DNA from: Lacrimispora celerecrescens | Lineage (GTDB): Bacteria; Bacillota; Clostridia; Lachnospirales; Lachnospiraceae | Reading direction: 5' to 3' | Assembly: GCF_000732605.1 (NCBI RefSeq) | Contig: NZ_JPME01000013.1 | Span: 174,221-238,220 of the forward strand | Length of the DNA stretch: 64,000 nt | Shown here: positions 1 to 7,732 of the stretch, one piece after another | Numbering within the stretch: position 1 is the first letter of the stretch | Layout: each line of letters opens with the position of its first letter | Notes under the pieces: generated by a model | What the model saw: only the letters and a program-made list of their open reading frames with translations | Databases searched by the model: none | What the model was told of the DNA's origin: nothing | Translations under genes and position numbers: made by a program

Positions 1-1056
1 ATCAACACCTTTTCTCAACAACTCAGACCCAAATGTATGTCTAAGTAAATGAATCCATATATCAGGCAGATCCGTGTTCCTAATGATCATCTTCATTGAC
101 CTTTGAAGGCTTCTCGCTATGGAATAATTACCATTTTCATCACTGCACACAAAAGCAGTTACAATATCATTTCTTTCATTTGTTCTAATAATTTCATCTA
201 AGATAAACTTTATTTCACTATTTATTGGTATCGCCCTAATAGACCTTTTGGTTTTAGGCTCCTTTATATATATCTGCCTTTTCTCCACTTCTTCAACTTT
301 AACATTGTATTGCATTGACTTGTTGATTCTAATAATTTTATTATCAAAATCAATATCATTCCATTCAAGAGCAAGCATTTCGCCAATACGGATTCCAGTA
401 TTCAGCATAAGCAGTAAAATAATACCATACCTATACTTATATAAATCGTTTGTTTTGTTTTTAATTAGACAGGCAGCTTTGAATTTTTTTATCTGTTCTG
501 GAGTAAGAGAAAATGTTTCCTTCCGCTTACATTTACAGTATCTCTCTTTCGGTAAATAAACAATTAACATGGGATTAAATTTAATATTTCCATTTTTAAT
601 GGCATAACTAAATACACCTGCAATAAAAGTATATATTATTTTTATGGTGCCATAGCTATATTCTTTCACTTCATCTATCGCTAACGAATTGAAAAATCTT
701 TGCAGCTCGTCTGATCTGATGTTACATAATCTTTGATTTGCTAATGCAGAATCTTTTATTTGCGTTTCTATGATGCTTTCAATTCTATTGTAGGTAGAAA
801 CCTCGATGACATATTGTTTGTTCTTTAAATAATATAAACAGTAATCATATATTGTAAAACCGTCCGGATTCAATTCTGTTTTTAATTCTCGAATAATGGC
901 TCTTAATTTTTTATCGCATTCAAATTCTGTTTTACCATATGTATATTTTGTGACCCGATTAAAGGTAACTCTCCCTTCATATCTGCCATCTTTCCTTTTT
1001 CTAATGCTACCCTCATGCCATGAATTATTTTTTCTTTTTTGCTTTGCAATGCTCAT
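1..1056 (-). CDS. Tyrosine recombinase / integrase, C-terminus cut by window edge
   Basis: Read on the minus strand from ATG 1056 the frame stays open for 352 codons to the left edge, so the 3' end is missing. The N-terminus (WHEGSIRKRKDGRYEG) resembles the AP2-like arm-binding domain of ICE and phage integrases. A SAM-like core-binding domain follows, then the catalytic domain with R223 in NTGIRIGEMLAL, a Lys near 268-270 in PKTKRSIRAIPI, and the H-x-x-R box at H336/R339 in IHLLRHTFG. The last catalytic residues, including the Tyr, lie outside the window. GGAG 12 nt upstream favours this start over an in-frame ATG at 1071. It marks region 1 as an integrative element. Confidence 0.9.
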   Translation of the reverse strand, partial: MSIAKQKRKNNSWHEGSIRKRKDGRYEGRVTFNRVTKYTYGKTEFECDKKLRAIIRELKTELNPDGFTIYDYCLYYLKNKQYVIEVSTYNRIESIIETQIKDSALANQRLCNIRSDELQRFFNSLAIDEVKEYSYGTIKIIYTFIAGVFSYAIKNGNIKFNPMLIVYLPKERYCKCKRKETFSLTPEQIKKFKAACLIKNKTNDLYKYRYGIILLLMLNTGIRIGEMLALEWNDIDFDNKIIRINKSMQYNVKVEEVEKRQIYIKEPKTKRSIRAIPINSEIKFILDEIIRTNERNDIVTAFVCSDENGNYSIARSLQRSMKMIIRNTDLPDIWIHLLRHTFGSELLRKGVD

Positions 1057-2367
1057 TTTTAAATACTCCATAAATGTACTATGAACTGTTAATTCTTAGT
1101 AAAATTATAGCATATGGGGCAGCATGACAGCATTGCCACATTATGGATTCATATACCCTTTTTGGCGTAGGATACTTTGGGTAAAAATGTGAAAGTATAC
1201 CCCGTTTTGGCGTAGCAAAAAGTGCAGTCCCCTATCATATAAGAATATATATTCATATAAGACCCCTATTTTCGCTAACGCTCAAATTTGAATTTCCATG
1301 GAAAGTAAAAGTTTTGCTATAAGCCTTTCTTCTATATAGATGTACCATAGTGGCAGCATGTGGTATGAATTGCATGCTTACATAATTATCCCCCGTACCT
1401 TTGGGTACACTGGTCACTTTTGCGCATTTTTGAGCGAAACTATTTACAAGGGAATCGCATATTTGTGACACCCTTATTTACTGATTCTATGCTTTAGTTA
1501 GGTTCACTTTGAACCCTACCTGCGGGTGATCGATGTGCAATAATCCAATAATTACGATGTCACATTATCGTGATCTGGTGAATCATCTAGCCACCATTTG
1601 GTGGCAGGGTGTATCTTATTTGCTGACAACCACCACAAAATTGTAGTCGCTCTATACGACCACTTTTAAATCAAGACTGACCTGAGTGTTAAATTTGACA
1701 CGCAGATATTTTTAGAGACGAATTATTCGGTTCCAAAATCACTCAGACCCAATTGAGCATCTGTCGGAAATTTTCGATTGTTTAATCACTCGGCACAAAA
1801 TTGTGCTTAGTCACTCACCACAAAATGGTGGTCAGCTACTCAGGCGAAAATTTGCCTTAGTCCAACTGTCTCAAATTTAAGATGGTTCACGCTCTCAAAT
1901 CTGGGAATGTCAATAATTTAGCTTCGACAAATCGGGGAGCCAATTTTGGTCAGACTAATAATTTTACTCACCAATATTCCCACCTTCCATATACTCACAT
2001 TCATGACTGTACACGTTAAAATTCGCCCTAATTTCAGCTTGTAATGGCATAGGTGATAACTTGTTAGGGTATGGGATAAAGTCGGTAAATGAGCCTTTAA
2101 AATGTGTTGTATAGAGGGTGTAATTTTATTCCTTTTTCAAAACTGACATTATGTAAGTTTAGAAATCTCAACCGACAAAATTGTCGAGTGCAGAGGTTAC
2201 ACAGATAATGTGTATCCATTTTAAGCTTTCCCTTTATTGGAATCATTCTTATTAATAATGACAGCTTAACTAACGGAACAGAATTGTCCTTTAGTCGTAA
2301 AATATCCATCAGAATGATACGTTGGTATGAGCAAAGGGTTTATAAAAATTCCCTGGCTAGGAGTTTA
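1057..2367. other. Gene-free AT-rich region rich in small inverted repeats
   Basis: I find no convincing gene in these 1.3 kb. The region carries many short palindromes besides the dense array described separately: TCAAATTTGA at 1282-1291, TTTCCATGGAAA at 1293-1304, GTACCTTTGGGTAC at 1395-1408 and CGACAAAATTGTCG at 2173-2186. It lies directly upstream of the integrase, so it could hold arm-type sites, an origin or a structured leader; none of these is shown by the sequence. Confidence 0.7.
1501..1950. repeat. Array of short hairpins at roughly 25-bp spacing
   Basis: Many 12-18 nt inverted repeats follow each other, most with A/T-rich centres (AAATT, AAAATT, AATTTT) but different stems. Examples: GGTTCACTTTGAACC 1501-1515, GCCACCATTTGGTGGC 1590-1605, GTGTTAAATTTGACAC 1686-1701, CGAATTATTCG 1719-1729, TCGGAAATTTTCGA 1764-1777, GCACAAAATTGTGC 1793-1806, ACCACAAAATGGTGGT 1817-1832, GGCGAAAATTTGCC 1843-1856, TCTCAAATCTGGGA 1893-1906, GCCAATTTTGGT 1939-1950. 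Centres from 1770 to 1900 are 24-29 bp apart. Several stems use G-T pairs, as if pairing in RNA matters. Some spacers share a TCACTC-like motif. Confidence 0.75.
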
Positions 2368-2697
2368 TCACGTGTGAGTGAAAAACCTCATATTCCTTTT
2401 AGAATTCATCATTATTGCCAGAGCAGTAGTCTTTGTTACAACTCCAGTGTCAAGCAGCTCTTCTAATTCAGGAATCATTTCTGATAGAAGTTTGTAATTA
2501 GAAAGTGTATCTACTGACATCCCCATTTGTTTGGCTAATTCATTTTGAAAAATCACATCCGATTTATTCGGAACTGATTCTGACTTCCTATCGCCTCCGT
2601 TTTGAATCCCGTACAACCTTTCCAATTCCTTAATTCTTAATCCGACTTTTTTAGAAGAACCACCAACATCTCCACGTTGACGTATGTTTGTTTCCAA
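2368..2697 (-). pseudogene. ParB-like DNA-binding protein fragment
   Basis: The 109-residue frame matches, from memory of the family, the middle of ParB-like partition/transcription proteins common on Clostridia mobile elements: an ETNIRQRGDVGG stretch, ERLYGIQNGGDRKSE, then a helix-turn-helix-like NELAKQMGMSVDTLSNYKLL and LLDTGVVTKTTALAIM. The ParB nuclease domain that should precede it is absent: a stop lies two codons before the TTG that opens the frame. After ALAIM the sequence leaves the family pattern and ends quickly, so both ends are lost. It is probably a relic, though a short DNA-binding product is possible. Confidence 0.6.
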
Positions 2698-2784
2698 TAG
2701 AAGTTATAAAATGTGGCAACCCAAATCAGGGTTTTTATGATACAATATGAGTAACATAAAAGTTTAAGCGCGGAGGAAATAATT

Positions 2785-3231
2785 ATGCAAGTAGATACTA
2801 CTTTGATTCGTAATGTAATAGAAATATTGGTAACGCTTAATCCGGAATATCAGAGGAAAGCACTATCTAACATTCTCGAATTAATGATACATCAGAGAGC
2901 CGAGGAAGAATCCCTTAAAAATATTTCTCCAAAAGAGAACAAAGAAACTGTAATCATAGATAAGCAGAAAGCACTTGAACAAGAAGCTATGGATCTCATA
3001 AATCTTTTAAGCCAGATGGGTTCTACTGATAAGGCTTCTTTTATGGCTTTAATGGAAAAGTGCAAGCCAGGTGTTGTTACAAAGAAAGAGGATATTACTA
3101 TTTCTATTGGCGAACGTCATGTTTCTATGGAGGATTATATTAGGACTGCTATTCCTAAAACTGATTATGACGCAGCAGAGAAGTTAGCAGATGAGTATTT
3201 TAAGGAATTGAAGGATAAGGTGATTGTATAG
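2785..3231 (+). CDS. Hypothetical protein (148 aa)
   Basis: I do not recognise this protein. ATG 2785 follows GGAGG by 7 nt, a strong start. The product is acidic/lysine-rich and mostly helical, without a signal peptide or membrane segment; a heptad-like stretch around residues 35-75 could be a short coiled coil, and the C-terminal half (ISIGERHVSMEDYIR) looks like a small folded domain. It is the only rightward gene in the left end of the region and stands alone, with the ParB-like relic behind it on the other strand. Probably mobile-element cargo; function unknown. Confidence 0.7.
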   Translation: MQVDTTLIRNVIEILVTLNPEYQRKALSNILELMIHQRAEEESLKNISPKENKETVIIDKQKALEQEAMDLINLLSQMGSTDKASFMALMEKCKPGVVTKKEDITISIGERHVSMEDYIRTAIPKTDYDAAEKLADEYFKELKDKVIV

Positions 3232-3422
3232 AGATTTCAATTCTCATTTGAGAATACTTGAAATAGATTTTGGATTATGAACATTTGCATATACATGCAT
3301 AATTATAATGTCTTATACATAAACACCCCTTATTATATAATAATCTCCGAACTCATCAAAGTGTATTTATGCATTATTATACATATTTATTCACCAATAT
3401 GCAATCACGCTTTATACTCAAC

Positions 3423-3454
3423 AAACCCTTATAAAATAAGCATTTCTTCAATAT
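3423..3454 (+). repeat. 32-bp repeat, copy 1 (loop AAA)
   Basis: The copy contains the hairpin CTTAT-AAA-ATAAG followed by GCATTTCTTCAATAT. The same 32 bases occur at 13877-13908 except that the hairpin loop reads TTT, which is the same palindrome flipped. The pair brackets about 10.4 kb of accessory genes in direct orientation. Confidence 0.75.
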
Positions 3455-3667
3455 GGCTATTACGTTTAAATTGTATATACAATTGCCAAAATACGCATTT
3501 TATAGTTCGGTAATGAGTTCGAGAGATTGTAGTATTTACAAGGCTTTACAAATTTTCCGACAATTTAAAATCACCATTTTTGTGCCTTGAATCACCTGTA
3601 AACCTACTAATTATATAGGTTATATCGAATCGACCCTACTTTTTTCATAAATGCATACACGCATAAA

Positions 3668-3714
3668 ATAAAAAAGTCCTCAAACCCTTGTAAATAAAGG
3701 ATTCCTGGACTTTT
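3668..3714 (-). terminator. Rho-independent terminator
   Basis: AAAAGTCC (3672-3679) pairs with GGACTTTT (3707-3714). Read on the minus strand the stem is followed by a long T-rich tail. It lies 36 bp after the 3' end of the leftward 147-aa gene. Confidence 0.6.
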
Positions 3715-3749
3715 ATGTGTTCGGCATCGAACTACCTATTTTATAACAT

Positions 3750-4193
3750 TTATTCATCTTTTAAATTATATTTCTCTAAAATCTGAGAATAGTCCTTTAT
3801 ATTCTTCTTATAACGGAATATGTACATACCATCAAACCACCCTTCCTCTTTGATTCCTTCGTTTGTAGGAAAGAGAATGCTTTCATTGATGGTATTAACA
3901 ATCCCCCATCTCCCATCATGGTCATAGCTAACAACCCAAACAGGCTCCCCATCTAGTCTAACAAGGTTTGACTTCTTTAATGGCGAGTTTTCCTCCTGAA
4001 CCTGCATTGTCAGAAGTGCTTTAATAGAAAATTCCAAGGCATCTTTTAATTTTTCTTCATGTTGAGAAAGTGTTTTCAAAACGGCTTCAATAAACTCTCT
4101 AGATTTTCTCCACTTAGATAATACCGTTTTCTTATTTTTCTTCATAATATATATCTGGTGATTCATTTGCTCAATTTTTTCATACTCATTCAT
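3750..4193 (-). CDS. Hypothetical protein next to Mrr-like nuclease (147 aa)
   Basis: I do not recognise the family. The start at 4193 is chosen because a purine-rich GGGGGAAG sits 6 nt before it; an alternative frame start nine codons upstream lacks one. The first 75 residues are helical and charged, possibly a coiled coil. The second half is beta-rich with aromatic motifs (PVWVVSYDHDGRWGIV, EGWFDGMYIFRYK), suggesting a small compact domain. It follows the Mrr-like nuclease by 47 bp in the same direction and shares its terminator, so the two probably form an operon; a partner or modulator role for the nuclease is only inferred from position. Confidence 0.65.
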   Translation of the reverse strand: MNEYEKIEQMNHQIYIMKKNKKTVLSKWRKSREFIEAVLKTLSQHEEKLKDALEFSIKALLTMQVQEENSPLKKSNLVRLDGEPVWVVSYDHDGRWGIVNTINESILFPTNEGIKEEGWFDGMYIFRYKKNIKDYSQILEKYNLKDE

Positions 4194-4240
4194 AATAACT
4201 TCCCCCAATCTACGAAACATATATGTAAAACTTCAATTTC

Positions 4241-5110
4241 CTATACAACTGCATTCAACATATCCCTAATTCTATTATAATCATGCGTCTGAATTTGATA
4301 ATTCAATTTATTTTCAATAATAAATTTTTTAGCATCTCTAGTAAAAAATGAAGTAGTTGCTAAAATTCCACCATTAACCCTATCTGTATTAATTGTCCCT
4401 ACCAAGTTTCTTATTATCCCAACCCCAATATGCCTTGATGATGAATATTTCTTACACTCTACGTAATACACGAAATCACCCAATGCTTCTGGTTTTCTAA
4501 TAATAATATCCTTTCCACCATCACGAGTCTCTTGTGTTAAATCCACCTTATAACCAAGTTTGCAATAAATTTCTGCCATAACCTTTTCAAATTCACGATC
4601 ATGCAAGTGATATAATTCTTGTGGATTTTCTGCCAAATATTTCAATACGGTTTCATTTACAGGAGACAGCACTATGATAGGGGAATCTTCTTCTAAGCTC
4701 TTTTCAATATTTTGTTTTAATATTTCAGTAACTATATTTTCATTTACCTGTTTAGTTTCTTGTATATCTTCCTCTGATTCCTCATCAAGCAGAAAACTAC
4801 ACAATTTATATGACTTGACAATATTATTTATCCTACTATTTATAACTGAAATCGGGATATTCAGGAAAAGATCACTCATTTTTTCGTACCCATTTACCAA
4901 ATCTTTAATTTGAGCATTTAACGCCGTAGCTTCCAATGCCTTTGTTGACTTAATCATACTTGATATTGCGCGATTTGGAGCTGTCATCTGTTTTACGACA
5001 TTTTCCATTTGAGTTACTTGTGATATTACGGGGGAAAAAGGAGAACTTAACATCTTCTGAATATTCTGATATTGGCGGATTTGTTTATCATAAAAATCAA
5101 AATCACTCAT
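4241..5110 (-). CDS. Mrr-type (type IV) restriction endonuclease-like protein
   Basis: The C-terminal 120 residues match the Mrr catalytic domain: a LHDREFEKVMAEIYCKLGY helix, then a PD-(D/E)XK core with ETRDGGKDIII (Asp near 197) and VYYVECKKYS (E-x-K near 218-220), followed by IGVGIIRNLVGTI and NGGILATTSFFT. Family members cut foreign, often modified DNA. The first 150 residues are a long helical region without recognised domain, probably for target recognition or multimerisation. ATG 5110 is preferred because GGAGG sits 8 nt upstream, while the in-frame TTG overlaps that site. It precedes the 147-aa gene and likely contributes to element or host defence. Confidence 0.8.
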   Translation of the reverse strand: MSDFDFYDKQIRQYQNIQKMLSSPFSPVISQVTQMENVVKQMTAPNRAISSMIKSTKALEATALNAQIKDLVNGYEKMSDLFLNIPISVINSRINNIVKSYKLCSFLLDEESEEDIQETKQVNENIVTEILKQNIEKSLEEDSPIIVLSPVNETVLKYLAENPQELYHLHDREFEKVMAEIYCKLGYKVDLTQETRDGGKDIIIRKPEALGDFVYYVECKKYSSSRHIGVGIIRNLVGTINTDRVNGGILATTSFFTRDAKKFIIENKLNYQIQTHDYNRIRDMLNAVV

Positions 5111-5241
5111 TTTTTTTACCTCCAAGCCTTATAAAATATTCCAATATGTTCATCAAGTATCAGTCATTTTAACTGCTAATTATATTATCATACCATAAAT
5201 GTGGATCGTTTTCATTACAAACTTTTTGTATCTAAAGTTAA

Positions 5242-5412
5242 TTAGCAATTGTTTTCCCGCATCTTCACCAACTTATAGAAAGTGGTTCTCTTTAATTCCA
5301 TATCGTCCATACACTTTTTAGCAGTAATATTTCCACTCTTCCACTCTGTGTAATAATTTTCCCATTCTTCCGGGAACTCGGCAGCAGGCCTTCCGGTGGC
5401 CTTACCTGTCTC
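5242..5412 (-). pseudogene. C-terminal remnant of a second resolvase
   Basis: Directly after the serine recombinase, in another reading frame and overlapping its stop codon, the minus strand encodes about 57 codons beginning [18 protein letters not shown] and continuing through TAKKCMDDMELKRTTFYKL to a TAA at 5242-5244. This resembles the GRP linker and HTH tail of Firmicute resolvases that end in TTFYKLVK. The catalytic domain for this tail is missing, so it looks like the leftover of an older recombinase replaced or overwritten by the present one. Confidence 0.5.
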
Positions 5413-5986
5413 AAATATTATTATCCCTCTTCCTCTTCGCTCGTATCAATGTACTTTTGGATATCCCGGTTAATTCCTCCACTTGCTTATATGAATGATC
5501 TGTCAGCATTTCAAGCGCATGTTCAATCTGTTTCTTCTTATATAATGGAGGTCTACCCTCTCTGAAGTCTGGCTTCTGCTTAGCAATGGCTTTTCCTTCG
5601 CTTGTTCTCTCCACAATCATATCACGTTCAAATTGAGCAAATGACAATAATACATTCCTCATTAGAGTACTGACAGATGAATTACTAAGGATACCTAAAT
5701 TTAATACGTTGACTGTTATACCCTTATCTATGAGTTGTGTAATCAAATCACTAGCCTGTGATACGCTCCTTGCAAACCGATCTAGCTTTGTTACAATTAA
5801 TGTATCACCACTTTGTATTTGATTCAGCAGCTTATCAAATTCTGGCCTTTCTAATTTTGTACCAGTAAAGCTATCAATGAAAATTTCCTCTGCTCCGGAT
5901 TCTCTCAATAATTTCTCTTGTACTTCCAAACTGTTTCCATCTTTCGCTTGCCCCCTAGTTGATACTCTCGCATATCCGAAAATCAT
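5411..5986 (-). CDS. Serine recombinase, resolvase/invertase family
   Basis: This 191-residue protein is a complete small serine recombinase. The N-terminal catalytic domain starts [13 protein letters not shown] with R7 and the nucleophile S9, followed by [15 protein letters not shown] with R70 and R73. The long E-helix contains [16 protein letters not shown] and leads to an HTH domain ([16 protein letters not shown]). Such enzymes resolve cointegrates or invert DNA at paired dyad sites. ATG 5986 is chosen because GAGAGGTGATT precedes it; an earlier in-frame ATG overlaps that site. A res-like repeat lies immediately upstream, as in Tn3/Tn552-type systems where the resolvase also represses its own gene. 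Confidence 0.92.
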   Translation of the reverse strand: MIFGYARVSTRGQAKDGNSLEVQEKLLRESGAEEIFIDSFTGTKLERPEFDKLLNQIQSGDTLIVTKLDRFARSVSQASDLITQLIDKGITVNVLNLGILSNSSVSTLMRNVLLSFAQFERDMIVERTSEGKAIAKQKPDFREGRPPLYKKKQIEHALEMLTDHSYKQVEELTGISKSTLIRAKRKRDNNI

Positions 5987-6008
5987 AGTAAAATCACCTC
6001 TCATTTAT

Positions 6009-6089
6009 GGTGCTAAGTTATGACACCTTCTAATGTATTGATTTTACTACACTTTCATTTCAGTGTCAATACTTCAAAGTTATGACACC
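6009..6089. promoter_or_regulatory. res-like recombination/operator site of the serine recombinase
   Basis: The 13-mer AAGTTATGACACC occurs at 6015-6027 and 6077-6089. Each belongs to a dyad: GGTG/CACC across 6009-6027, and GTGTCA (6063-6068) against TGACAC (6083-6088). The position directly upstream of the recombinase start is typical for res subsites, which usually also overlap the promoter. Assignment rests on layout, not on a known consensus. Confidence 0.55.
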
Positions 6090-6180
6090 ATATATATTTT
6101 TCACATATTGGCAGCAGGACAAAAGAAAAACACCTTCAGGAAAATATCTCCGTCCGGTGCTACTCCATCAATACTAAATT

Positions 6181-6345
6181 TCATTTCATATAGGCCAGTT
6201 CATAGGCTTTCAAAATTTTCCGTCTGCCCTCTTCATAACTCTGGCAATTATCAATTGCTTCCTGGACTTCTGGTTTGTAACACAATCCAAAATCAGTTGC
6301 TAACCTTCGCAACTCCTTTTTGTCGCTTCTACATAGTGTACGCAT
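6181..6345 (-). CDS. Small hypothetical protein (54 aa)
   Basis: A short leftward gene starts at ATG 6345 with GGAGG eight nt upstream and ends at TGA 6181-6183. The product begins MRTLCRSDKKELRRLATD and is basic and helical (two or three helices, e.g. VQEAIDNCQSYEEGRRKI), with three cysteines and no membrane segment. It is the last gene of the small-gene operon that runs leftward from the 8.2-kb control region. I do not recognise it; a DNA-binding or regulatory accessory protein would fit its size and charge. Confidence 0.6.
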   Translation of the reverse strand: MRTLCRSDKKELRRLATDFGLCYKPEVQEAIDNCQSYEEGRRKILKAYELAYMK

Positions 6346-6373
6346 CTGCATTACCTCCATTCATTTATGTTTA

Positions 6374-6393
6374 GGGGAGCTATGACACTCCCC
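6374..6393. repeat. Intercistronic GGGGAG hairpin 1
   Basis: GGGGAG (6374-6379) pairs with CTCCCC (6388-6393) around an 8-nt loop. It sits 10 bp beyond the stop of the leftward 129-aa gene and before the ribosome binding site of the 54-aa gene. Similar GC stems occur at 7484-7502 and 7733-7753. There is no T-run on either side, so it is probably an mRNA stability or processing element and not a terminator. Confidence 0.6.
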
Positions 6394-6403
6394 ATGATTT
6401 AAA

Positions 6404-6793
6404 TTACATGAGTTCTTTAATCAGAGCCTTGGCAATTAACCCTTTCATTTCTGCTTCATATGCTGATAAGTCAATATCAACATAAGCACATTCACAAAGT
6501 AATGGCTTTTTTATATCCTCAAAGCATATAGAAATACTATATCTCGGCTTTCTGCTATCGCTCAATCTGATCTGTATCATTATTTCATTGATTTTAGCTT
6601 CTTCCCATTCCTGATCCCATTCAAAGATATAATATTTTGGGGCTTCCTCTACAGCCCTATGTACTTCTTCCATTGTAGGTTCTGGTATATCTGTTATCCC
6701 AATAAACAAAATAATTCCGTCATCTGTCAAAACGTCACATTTGTTAAAATCTATGGTTCCTATATTGGTTACAACCTTGCTTTCCTTGTTCAT
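6404..6793 (-). CDS. Hypothetical small acidic protein A (129 aa)
   Basis: ATG 6793 has AGGAGG eight nt upstream. The product is acidic and mixed alpha/beta, beginning MNKESKVVTNIGTIDFNKCD and ending in a helix (MKGLIAKALIKEL). Its start pattern (V-x-x-I-G-x-I) and terminal helix resemble those of the neighbouring 130-aa protein, so the two may be diverged paralogues. It has no signal peptide or membrane helix. It belongs to the leftward operon of small mobile-element genes. I do not recognise the family. Confidence 0.7.
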   Translation of the reverse strand: MNKESKVVTNIGTIDFNKCDVLTDDGIILFIGITDIPEPTMEEVHRAVEEAPKYYIFEWDQEWEEAKINEIMIQIRLSDSRKPRYSISICFEDIKKPLLCECAYVDIDLSAYEAEMKGLIAKALIKELM

Positions 6794-6830
6794 GATAAAA
6801 TCCTCCTATAATTTTTTTTATTCGCCTAAA

Positions 6831-7223
6831 TCAAACATTCATAATTGCTTCGCCTAACTTGTCCCACATAATCTTTTTCAAGTCCCTGGCATCCTGACCG
6901 TCTAATGCAAAATCGAATTCGTAACACTCGCATGTATCAGCATGGAGTTCTTCATCAGACTTTTGCCAGACAAGTACATTTGTTTCAAACTCTGGACAAG
7001 TATACCCACCAAAGGAGTATGTAATATTCAAATCCATGTAGGTATCAGTTTCTACATTCACAGCAGGATATACCTCTTTGTATCTCTCCATACAGGAACC
7101 TAAAATCTGCCCCATCTGGCCTTTTGCATACATTACAGGAATATGTGCTTCCATCTGTCCTGAATTGACTTCAACGTTAGTAAGATTAATAATTCCAATG
7201 TCTTTAACCGCCTTTATCCTCAT
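6831..7223 (-). CDS. Hypothetical small acidic protein B (130 aa)
   Basis: ATG 7223 is preferred: AAGGTG lies just upstream, whereas the longer frame would start on the GTG of that site. The protein starts MRIKAVKDIGIINLTNVEV, has an aromatic, cysteine-containing beta region in the middle and ends with a helix (DLKKIMWDKLGEAI). The opening and closing segments parallel protein A, 37 bp downstream. Highly acidic composition could suit a DNA mimic or inhibitor, but that is speculation. Function unknown. Confidence 0.7.
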   Translation of the reverse strand: MRIKAVKDIGIINLTNVEVNSGQMEAHIPVMYAKGQMGQILGSCMERYKEVYPAVNVETDTYMDLNITYSFGGYTCPEFETNVLVWQKSDEELHADTCECYEFDFALDGQDARDLKKIMWDKLGEAIMNV

Positions 7224-7276
7224 AGATAACACCTTGCCTTTCCTAAAACACTTTGTTTGGTTACCTTATTTCAAAA

Positions 7277-7319
7277 TGGGCATCAGCGGAATCGAACCAC
7301 TGACTAGAACCGTTTGCCC
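7277..7319 (-). other. tRNA 3'-half-like minihelix (T-arm plus short acceptor)
   Basis: On the minus strand a T-arm-like hairpin AGTGG-TTCGATT-CCGCT is closed by a 5-bp stem GGGCA/TGCCC and ends in an unpaired A. No D-arm or anticodon arm can be folded, so this is not a full tRNA gene. The 3' ends of tRNA genes are common integrase attachment sites, so a leftover att fragment is one reading; a structured mRNA element between two genes is another. Confidence 0.4.
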
Positions 7320-7326
7320 TGATTGC

Positions 7327-7455
7327 TTATGACATTCTCGCCCACTCTTTTCTACGGATGCGATTATAAAAATCCATAGCCATTGTAAAATCAGTGAAAG
7401 TCTTTATTGCATAAGTGAAGCCATTTTTCAGATATTCAACCGTGTATTTTTTCAT
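7327..7455 (-). CDS. Small hypothetical protein (42 aa)
   Basis: ATG 7455 is preceded by GAAGGAAGGT at good spacing, and the frame ends at TAA 7327-7329. The product starts MKKYTVEYLKNGFTYAIKTF and ends RRKEWARMS. It is basic, with a probable beta hairpin followed by one helix. Size, ribosome binding site and position between two other small genes of the leftward operon support that it is real. I do not know its function; small basic proteins of this kind are common on phage and ICE modules. Confidence 0.6.
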   Translation of the reverse strand: MKKYTVEYLKNGFTYAIKTFTDFTMAMDFYNRIRRKEWARMS

Positions 7456-7483
7456 TTTGGTTTTACCTTCCTTCTATATTGAT

Positions 7484-7502
7484 GGGAGGCTGTTAACCTC
7501 CC
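7484..7502. repeat. Intercistronic GGGAGG hairpin 2
   Basis: GGGAGG (7484-7489) pairs with CCTCCC (7497-7502) around a 7-nt loop. It lies between the 64-aa gene and the 42-aa gene, a few bases after the stop and before the next ribosome binding site. Confidence 0.6.
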
Positions 7503-7508
7503 TGATTT

Positions 7509-7703
7509 TCATTTCATGAATAAGGAATCATCAAGCCATTTAATACTTCCATCTTCATATATGGGAAGTGATACCTTTCCGCTTTCAAAAGGAATGCTTT
7601 TTACTAATACCCCATTAATTGTTTCCTTTACTGCATCTATTGTCTTTCCGTTGCAAATTCCTACAAAATCGGTATCCTTTGGTACATAAATATTATTGTT
7701 CAT
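7509..7703 (-). CDS. Small hypothetical protein (64 aa)
   Basis: ATG 7703 is chosen because GGAGG lies 8 nt upstream; the longer frame would start inside that site. The acidic 64-residue product begins MNNNIYVPKDTDFVGIC and appears all-beta, with alternating hydrophobic segments (GVLVKSIPFESGKVSLPIY) and no membrane helix. It is a member of the leftward small-gene operon and is flanked on both sides by the GC hairpins. Family not recognised. Confidence 0.65.
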   Translation of the reverse strand: MNNNIYVPKDTDFVGICNGKTIDAVKETINGVLVKSIPFESGKVSLPIYEDGSIKWLDDSLFMK

Positions 7704-7732
7704 GATGATATCCTCCATATTTTTTTATTGTG

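Larger units (their letters stand above)
3232..3749. other. Intergenic region with a shared repeat and a terminator
   Basis: There is no credible gene here; the one open frame (3277-3513) is low-complexity AT-rich sequence without a ribosome binding site. The stretch holds one copy of a 32-bp repeat (3423-3454) that recurs at 13877-13908, and a leftward terminator near its right end. Confidence 0.6.

Noticed and set aside
1501..1950. CRISPR array
   Set aside because: The units are hairpins with different stems and short irregular spacing, not identical 25-40 bp repeats with unique spacers, and no cas gene is present.
3277..3513. 78-codon open frame
   Set aside because: AT-rich low-complexity sequence, no ribosome binding site, and it covers the 32-bp repeat.
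7262..7340. Complete tRNA gene
   Set aside because: Only T-arm and a short acceptor stem fold; D-arm and anticodon arm are missing, and the 5' part overlaps a small gene.
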